Assembly: GCA_029940175.1 (NCBI GenBank)
Contig: JAOZRM010000072.1
Location: 1,597-13,307 of the forward strand
DNA: 11,711 nt
Direction: 5' to 3'
Source: Candidatus Sabulitectum sp.
Lineage (GTDB): Bacteria; Fermentibacterota; Fermentibacteria; Fermentibacterales; JCC-6
Shown: one piece after another, positions 6,435-11,711 of the stretch
How the letters are laid out: each line of letters starts with the position of its first letter
Position numbering within the stretch: the stretch's first letter is position 1
The notes under the pieces: generated by a model
The model's input: only the letters and a program-made list of their open reading frames with translations
Told to the model about the DNA's origin: nothing
Databases searched by the model: none
Made by a program: the position numbers and the translations under genes

Positions 6435-8984
6435 ATTTACAGGATTCATCTCTCTCTTATTGTATTTATACTGCTTGCAGTGCAGGAAAATACCTTCGCA
6501 CTGGAAGAGTACTTTCTCACAATTGCTCCCGCGGATCTTGACTCTCTCTATTCAGATCCCTGGTCATCTGAAGAGTATCCTGCTATTCTCAGCTGCTCTT
6601 CAGGAACTGCAGACTGTTTTGTCAGGTTTCGCGGTAAATCCACTCTTGCATTCCCTAAAAAGAGCTGGGCCATCACAATCCTGGATCCTTCATTTCTGGG
6701 AAGAGAACGGTTGAACTTGAATTCCGAATACATGGATCCTGGAATGATGCGTAATTACATCGCTATGCGGATCTCGGAAATGATGGGATTACCAGCATCA
6801 CGAACTTCGTACGCAAGGCTTAATGTGAATGGTGAATACATAGGTGTTTATCTGGATGTGGAACGGGTGGATTCTTTATATTTTCAGCGTTACGGCCTTT
6901 TTCCTCAAGCAGTATTCAAGGCTCAGATGGAGGGTGCCAGATTTATGCAGGTTCCCTCAGGAGTCTCGCAGATGCAGGCCTACCGCCCTAGAGGAAGCGA
7001 TGAATTATTCATATCGCAACTGGCGAATCTGATTGACTGCATAAATGCTGGAGTTGACCCGCTTCCGGTGGATGTTAACAATCTGCTTGGATATTACGCA
7101 GTGAGTCTTGCTCTTGTTGAAAAGGATTCCGGGTCAAACAATTACTACTTCACCCTTGGCTCTGATGGAAAATGGAGGGTGTTCCCATGGGACAGAGGAA
7201 GTTGTCTTGGTGGCCTTAGTGGAGGAGATTTTCATCCTGAGTTGGTTGATGATACCTACCTGACATATTTCAGAACTAATTCACTGTACCAGAGGCTGGT
7301 CTTATCACCGGAGAACATGGTTACCTTTGAGCTCTACATGAGTCAGGTGACAGAACTGCTTGCAAATGAAATCCCACTTGTGCTGGATTCTATCTTCAAC
7401 GAGATTCGGTACGAGCTTTATGAGGATCCTTACTCGCAGTGGACAGAAACAGAAATTGATCAGGCTTACGAAGATATTATCTGGTTTGTAACAACCAGAG
7501 CGGAATTCCTTTCAGAAAACCTGCCTGTACCTGAAACTGCATCTGTTCTTGAGCTGGAAATATCCAACCCGTGGCTTGAAACGGGAGAGAGATCGGATGT
7601 AACTGTATTGATAAACGAACCCTTTGAAACTGCCCGTCTGAATTGGTTTACAGGTGCGCAAGGTCATTCTCAGACTATGCAGCCAATCCATGGATTTGAA
7701 GGGCTGAAATGGACAGTTAGTTTCCTGATGACCGATGAAGTAGATCACTGTCCTCTTTCTCTATTGTTTAATTCATCAATCGGTGAACGACAGTTTTTCT
7801 ATTATCCACTTTACAGCTTTGAAATGTACCCCTACATGCGATCGGCACATCCAAGTATTGTGCGACTGACCCCCGGCACTAATCCTCCTGGTGCTGAAGA
7901 AAACTGCGATTTTTCCATATTGCCACCTCTTGTGTATGGTCCTGATCTCTGGGCTCTTCCTCTTGTTAACCACAGTGAGAGCGATATTGACATTTCCTGC
8001 TGCGTTTTTGTCTTCGGGGATTCTCCATACAAGATATTTGTTCCGTCAGGGGTTGTTGCCAGTGCGGGAGATACTCTCTTCCTTACCAATTCACTTTCTA
8101 TGTACCAGAGCGAGTTTCCCTTCAGGAACATCCTGGGTAACTGTAATGGTTCTCCTCCTTCAAACAGTACACTTACCATGCTGGATCCAGGCTGGGGATT
8201 TCTCTGGGAAAGATTAGTTCCTGCAGCCGGGGAGGTGGAACTGCACTCTTCCGCTGTGATGATCACAGAGATCAACTTCATGGCTGACGAAGAATTCAAC
8301 TCGGGAGACTGGATAGAGTTCTACAATCCAACCGATACCATTCTTGACATCGGAGGTTTTGTTCTTGCAGACTCAGATGGAAATCGATGTCTGGTGCCAT
8401 GGGATACTGAAATAGAGCCAGGTGACTATTGTGTTCTGATCCGTGAGCCCTATTTTTTCGATTCCTCTTTTCCACGTTGTAATACTTCCCTTCCCGGATT
8501 GGAATTTGGTCTTGATTCTGAGTTCGATTCCCTTTCAGTTTTTGATAGAGGAGGCAGGAAACAGTTTTGTTTTGCCTGGAGTATGAGTGACTCATCCTCA
8601 ACTGCAAGAACCGGTGTTCACGGTCTTATTTCACCATCTCTTTCCATGCACAGTTCTACATCCTGGGAACTTGCTCCTTTTCCCGGAACCCCCGGGGCAC
8701 CAAACAGGCTCTGGGGCGCAGGAGGAGAATTGCTGAAGTTGACCGCTGTTTACCCGAATCCAACTTCTTCGGGCTCTGTCTCATTCGATTACACATCCAT
8801 GACATGGCCTGTAAGTGCTTTCGTTATGGATATTTCCGGCAGGATCGTAGTTGACATGGGGTTACTGGAAACCCCCTGTGTCAGCCAGTTTGTTGAAATG
8901 CCTGCGCATTCTCCCACCGGCCTGTATTTTCTGGTGTTGCGCAGTGCAGGAAGAAATGCAGTTATGAAATTCACTTGCTTATGA
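6435..8984 (+). CDS. Secreted CotH-kinase / lamin-tail-domain protein with T9SS-type sorting domain; probable ATT start
   Basis: This protein has 849 residues from the proposed start. Residues 1-22 form a Sec signal peptide (YRIHLSLIVFILLAV core, cleavage after NTFA). Residues about 35-370 form a CotH-type kinase domain: FRGKS (65-69), RNYIAMRISEMMGLP, ARLNVNGEYIGVYLDVE, D231 in KDSGSNNYYF, and FPWDRG with D253. CotH proteins are atypical kinases known to phosphorylate secreted proteins. From about residue 608, ITEINF...DWIEFYNPTD...GGFVLADSDG marks a lamin-tail domain. From about 771, VYPNPTSSG through GLYFLVLRS to the end resembles a T9SS type A sorting domain. The first standard start in frame, GTG at 6480, would delete most of the signal peptide; ATT at 6435 lies 9 bases after AAAAGGAG. 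The second metal-site Asp common after WDxD is Gly here, so activity is uncertain. Confidence 0.82.
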   Translation: MYRIHLSLIVFILLAVQENTFALEEYFLTIAPADLDSLYSDPWSSEEYPAILSCSSGTADCFVRFRGKSTLAFPKKSWAITILDPSFLGRERLNLNSEYMDPGMMRNYIAMRISEMMGLPASRTSYARLNVNGEYIGVYLDVERVDSLYFQRYGLFPQAVFKAQMEGARFMQVPSGVSQMQAYRPRGSDELFISQLANLIDCINAGVDPLPVDVNNLLGYYAVSLALVEKDSGSNNYYFTLGSDGKWRVFPWDRGSCLGGLSGGDFHPELVDDTYLTYFRTNSLYQRLVLSPENMVTFELYMSQVTELLANEIPLVLDSIFNEIRYELYEDPYSQWTETEIDQAYEDIIWFVTTRAEFLSENLPVPETASVLELEISNPWLETGERSDVTVLINEPFETARLNWFTGAQGHSQTMQPIHGFEGLKWTVSFLMTDEVDHCPLSLLFNSSIGERQFFYYPLYSFEMYPYMRSAHPSIVRLTPGTNPPGAEENCDFSILPPLVYGPDLWALPLVNHSESDIDISCCVFVFGDSPYKIFVPSGVVASAGDTLFLTNSLSMYQSEFPFRNILGNCNGSPPSNSTLTMLDPGWGFLWERLVPAAGEVELHSSAVMITEINFMADEEFNSGDWIEFYNPTDTILDIGGFVLADSDGNRCLVPWDTEIEPGDYCVLIREPYFFDSSFPRCNTSLPGLEFGLDSEFDSLSVFDRGGRKQFCFAWSMSDSSSTARTGVHGLISPSLSMHSSTSWELAPFPGTPGAPNRLWGAGGELLKLTAVYPNPTSSGSVSFDYTSMTWPVSAFVMDISGRIVVDMGLLETPCVSQFVEMPAHSPTGLYFLVLRSAGRNAVMKFTCL

Positions 8985-9053
8985 CCTGTTTTTTCCGGCT
9001 CAATATGACACGGAGAGATGTATTGATTAAATTGAGTTCTCAGGAGGTGTAGA

Positions 9054-9491
9054 ATGACGCATAGAGGAGTAGTACTGGAACTTGAAGGTGATTATGCGAA
9101 GATTGCCGTTGGTGGTGGCCAGGGTTGCAATGCCTGCGCTTCCAGGGAAAGTTGTGTTTCTATCACAGGAACAAGACCAGAGGAAAAGATAATCACCACA
9201 GAAAACATACTTGAAGTATCAGTGGGGGACGTGGTAGAGCTCGAGTTGCCTGTGACCATCACAATGAAGATCATATTTATCACATTTATTCTTCCCGTTG
9301 TTCTGTTGATCGTCGGGTATTTCATCATGCTCGAGGGAGGACCTTCGAAGGGTGCTTTTGGTGCTGTCTCCGGTCTACTGGCAGGCATGGTGCTTGCCAT
9401 TTTCATTAACAGATCAATGGGGAAGAAAGCATCATACAAAATGAGAATGACTAGAATTCTGGCGAAATGTACTGAAGGAGATGCAAAATGA
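9054..9491 (+). CDS. RseC/MucC-family integral membrane protein
   Basis: This 145-residue protein has the RseC (SoxR-reducing system / sigma-E regulator) layout. A short N-terminal beta domain carries a cysteine cluster, C25-x2-C28-x5-C34 in GCNACASRESC. It is followed by two transmembrane helices at about 71-93 and 100-118 and a basic tail. In characterised bacteria RseC modulates sigma-E and takes part in reducing SoxR alongside Rnf-like proteins; the cysteines suggest redox or metal binding. AGGAGG (9042-9047) lies 6 bases before the ATG. The stop overlaps the next gene's start as ATGA (9488-9491), so it is probably cotranslated with TldD. No rnf or rse genes are visible nearby. The length (E. 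coli RseC is about 159 residues) and motif support the family; the local function is not known. Confidence 0.82.
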   Translation: MTHRGVVLELEGDYAKIAVGGGQGCNACASRESCVSITGTRPEEKIITTENILEVSVGDVVELELPVTITMKIIFITFILPVVLLIVGYFIMLEGGPSKGAFGAVSGLLAGMVLAIFINRSMGKKASYKMRMTRILAKCTEGDAK

Positions 9492-10921
9492 AGCAACTGG
9501 TTCAGAGATCTGTTGAAATGCTTAAGGACATGGGAGTTGATTACGGTGATGTAAGGGCAGAGCTGATTCGAACAGAGAACACGGATTTCCGAAATGCCAG
9601 GCTTGATGACTGCCGTACAGTGGAAACAGAAGGAGTGGGCATAAGGGTCCTGATAAATGGTTGCTGGGGATTTGCCGCATGTACAGGTCTTGTTAAAGAT
9701 GATGTTGACTCTGCAGTTACCAGGGCGGTTGATGTTGCCAGGGCTGCTGGAAGCAGGGGCAGGGTTGAACTGGCTCCTCTGGATGTACAACAGGGAGTTT
9801 ATTCAGGGCCATGCCGGAAGAATCCCTTTGAGGTTTCCAGGGAAGACAAGATCGCTCTGCTTCAAAAATCTTCAGACGATATGATGAAAGACTCACGTAT
9901 CAAAAGCAGTTATGCACAGTTATGGTTCGAGAAGCGTGATCGGATAATTGGCTCTACCCGGGGGGACCTGGTTGAAACCGACCTGATCTTTACTCAACCT
10001 TCTCTGATGGCCACGGCAGTTGTTAATGGTGATGCCCAGAGTCGTGCTCTGCAGGACGGGGCCAGAATTTCAGGCTGGGAATGGGTTGAGGAATCCGGAA
10101 TAGGTGAGTGGGGAGAGAGGGCCCGCGAGGAAGCTCTTATGAAAGTTCTTGCAGATGAAAGCCCTTCCGGTGAAATGGACCTGCTTCTGGATGGTCATCA
10201 CCTGAGTCTTACAATGCACGAATCGGTCGGCCACCCTACAGAGAGTGATCGTGCTCTTGGCTGGGAAGCCAATATGGCCGGTAGATCGTTTGTTCAGCTG
10301 TCAGATCAGGGCAGTTTAGTTTATGGATCTGATCATGTTAATTTTATAGCGGATAACACTCAACCTTTTGGCGTGGCAACCTGGGGCTGGGATGACGATA
10401 TGGTTCCCGGGCAGAAGTGGTACACCATCAAGAACGGTATTTTCCAGGAATTTGGATCTGTCCGCGAGACGGCTCTTCTTATGGGAAAGAAATTCAGCAA
10501 TGGATGCTGTCGAGCGATGAATGCCCAGTGTTTTCCCATAAACAGGCAACCCAATTTTTACCTTGAAGCTCCTGAAAATGGAATAACACCGGAGGATCTT
10601 GCTTCAGACATCCGTCAAGGAATCTGGATAGAAGGCAGAGGATCATTTTCCATTGACCAGAGGAGGGAGAGCTTCCAGTTCGGAGGAGATATTTTCTGGG
10701 AGATCAAAAACGGCAGGAAGGTCAGACCTCTGAAAAAGGTTATTTACAGAAGCAGAACACCGAAGTTCTGGGGTTCCCTGGACGGAATCGCAGACAGGAA
10801 GTATTTCCGCAGTATGGGGCTTCTTACCTGCGGCAAGGGTGAACCCGGTCAGTCTGCAAGGATGACCCACGGAGCAAGTTTCAGCCGGTTCAGAGGTATT
10901 GAAGTAGGAGGCGGTAAATAA
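9488..10921 (+). CDS. tldD: TldD-type metallopeptidase subunit
   Basis: This 477-residue protein matches TldD, the zinc-carrying subunit of the TldD/TldE protease that trims unfolded or modified peptides (for example microcin B17 maturation and CcdA turnover in E. coli). The metal-binding signature HESVGH (residues 244-249, HExxxH) is followed by PTESD, as in the family. The C-terminal CGKGEPGQ begins at C448, the site of the family's conserved cysteine. Length is nearly the same as E. coli TldD (481). It is cytoplasmic. AAGGAG (9475-9480) lies 7 bases before the ATG. The start overlaps the RseC-like gene (ATGA), and the stop overlaps the TldE start (TAATG), so all three should be translated together. 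The natural peptide substrate is unknown; no bacteriocin or RiPP precursor is visible in the window. Confidence 0.92.
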   Translation: MKQLVQRSVEMLKDMGVDYGDVRAELIRTENTDFRNARLDDCRTVETEGVGIRVLINGCWGFAACTGLVKDDVDSAVTRAVDVARAAGSRGRVELAPLDVQQGVYSGPCRKNPFEVSREDKIALLQKSSDDMMKDSRIKSSYAQLWFEKRDRIIGSTRGDLVETDLIFTQPSLMATAVVNGDAQSRALQDGARISGWEWVEESGIGEWGERAREEALMKVLADESPSGEMDLLLDGHHLSLTMHESVGHPTESDRALGWEANMAGRSFVQLSDQGSLVYGSDHVNFIADNTQPFGVATWGWDDDMVPGQKWYTIKNGIFQEFGSVRETALLMGKKFSNGCCRAMNAQCFPINRQPNFYLEAPENGITPEDLASDIRQGIWIEGRGSFSIDQRRESFQFGGDIFWEIKNGRKVRPLKKVIYRSRTPKFWGSLDGIADRKYFRSMGLLTCGKGEPGQSARMTHGASFSRFRGIEVGGGK

Positions 10922-11711
10922 TGACAAAGCAGGAAATGCTGAATTTTGCAGAGGCCGCTGTAAAAGCTGCCGGAACCACAGATGCAGTTGCAGTTCTTAC
11001 AGAAAGCAGGAACGCTTCTGTAAGGTTTGGTCAGAACAGGATAACCCAGAATCTTGATGTTTTTAGAAGAGAACTTCAGCTTACAGTTGGGGATGGGGAA
11101 AAACAGGCAACAGTTACTTCACAGAGAATTGATCTTCAAGCCCTGGCAGCCATTGCTTCTGAAGCGCGGGCTCTACTTGAAACATCGGCTCCTGATCCGG
11201 AATACATGCCTCCGGTTCCCGGGAATCAGATTTACCCGGTAGTTGACTGGGCCTGGGATGAGTTTACTGCCCAGTGTCAGGCTTCAACCAGGATGGAAGC
11301 AGTAGGTAAGGTTATAGATGCTGCAGAAGCAGAGGGTTTGACCGTAGCCGGAATCTGCGGAATGCACAGCAAACAGGTTGCCCTTGCAACTTCCACAGGA
11401 AACCTTGTGTCCCACAGGTCAACATCCGCAGAAATGTCTTTCACCATGGACAAGGGGCTTGCATCCAGCTACATAGATCTCTCTGGCGCAGCCTGGGGTG
11501 ATTTGAAAATAGATGAGGCTATAGCAACAGTGGCAGAGCAGACCCGACTGAATGAGAATGCTGTGGAGATCGAGCCGGGAGATTACAAGATCATTCTGGA
11601 ACCTGAGGCTACGTGGAACCTTCTAATGTTTCTTCCCTGGATGATGAATGCCCGTACTGCAGACGAGGGAACTTCTGTGTTCAGCGGTATGGAGGGTAAG
11701 AAAATGGCTGG
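10921..11711 (+). CDS. pmbA: TldE/PmbA-family subunit, 3' end outside window
   Basis: The frame is open from the ATG at 10921 to the window edge, giving 263 residues of a protein that would normally be about 450. It begins MTKQEMLNFAEAAVKAAGTTDAVAVL and continues with NASVRFGQNRITQNLD, the TldD/PmbA N-terminal domain pattern. Later comes PGDYKIILEPEATWNLLMFL. At that place TldD has its metal-binding helix, but here no HExxxH is seen in the visible part, as expected for the non-catalytic TldE/PmbA partner that forms a heterodimer with TldD. AGGAGG (10906-10911) lies 9 bases upstream, and the start overlaps the tldD stop by one base. The C-terminus is not visible, so intactness cannot be judged. 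Confidence 0.88.
   Translation, partial: MTKQEMLNFAEAAVKAAGTTDAVAVLTESRNASVRFGQNRITQNLDVFRRELQLTVGDGEKQATVTSQRIDLQALAAIASEARALLETSAPDPEYMPPVPGNQIYPVVDWAWDEFTAQCQASTRMEAVGKVIDAAEAEGLTVAGICGMHSKQVALATSTGNLVSHRSTSAEMSFTMDKGLASSYIDLSGAAWGDLKIDEAIATVAEQTRLNENAVEIEPGDYKIILEPEATWNLLMFLPWMMNARTADEGTSVFSGMEGKKMA

Noticed and set aside
6373..6714. A TTG-initiated 113-codon frame overlapping the CotH gene start
   Set aside because: It is a different frame from the CotH protein. Its sequence has no domain, and its hydrophobic stretch is only the frame-shifted image of the real signal peptide.
7832..8299. A 155-codon open frame on the minus strand
   Set aside because: It is antisense to the CotH/lamin-tail gene, whose frame is continuous with conserved domains on both sides.
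9092..9790. A 232-codon open frame on the minus strand
   Set aside because: It lies antisense to the RseC-like and TldD genes, both of which carry family motifs and ribosome-binding sites. Its translation is low-complexity with no recognisable domain.
1..11711. CRISPR arrays, tRNAs, transposase genes, long direct repeats, RiPP precursors near tldD
   Set aside because: I read both strands by eye for repeated units, cloverleaf-like segments and small peptide genes and found none that could be supported. Short or diverged examples could still be missed.

Overview
The window looks like a chromosomal segment from a bacterium with a Gram-negative envelope. The clearest lineage signal is a secreted protein whose C-terminus resembles a type IX secretion (T9SS) sorting domain, together with two lipoproteins built from WD40-like/PD40 beta-propeller repeats and two small exported proteins ending in phenylalanine. 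This suggests the Bacteroidetes/FCB side of the tree or a related candidate phylum (Fermentibacteria-like lineages are one possibility). The lineage is inferred from protein style only; there is no rRNA or marker gene here to settle it. I see no tRNA, rRNA, CRISPR array, phage or insertion sequence.

Layout. (1) Positions 1-1777, plus strand: the end of an iron-sulfur/BFD-type electron-transfer subunit and a DAO-family FAD oxidoreductase, overlapping by one base. They resemble multi-subunit dye-linked amino-acid or opine dehydrogenases. A hairpin at 1794-1820 separates them from a convergent gene. (2) Positions 1850-3028: two divergent genes for small, unrecognised exported proteins, with a good sigma70-type promoter in front of the rightward one. 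(3) Positions 3060-3551, minus: a gamma-glutamylcyclotransferase-like protein with its own well-formed promoter. (4) Positions 3691-4252, minus: a decayed family-2 glycosyltransferase that lacks its N-terminus and carries two frameshifts. (5) Positions 4272-6259, minus: two beta-propeller lipoprotein genes joined by an ATGA overlap and reading into the glycosyltransferase remnant. (6) Positions 6435-8984, plus: a large secreted CotH-kinase / lamin-tail / T9SS-sorted protein that seems to start at a non-canonical ATT codon. (7) Positions 9054-11711, plus: a tightly overlapped operon of an RseC-family membrane protein, a TldD-type metallopeptidase and the start of its TldE/PmbA partner.

How the genes work together. 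The first pair probably oxidises an amine or amino acid and passes electrons through FAD and Fe-S clusters. The last three probably act together: TldD and TldE form a peptide-processing protease pair, and the RseC-like protein is translationally coupled to them, a link that is not explained by known RseC roles. The middle genes are mostly cell-envelope or secreted proteins in separate, alternately oriented units. I found no convincing previously undescribed defence or mobile system. The most interesting points are the ATT start, the coupling of RseC with TldD/TldE, and the decayed glycosyltransferase.
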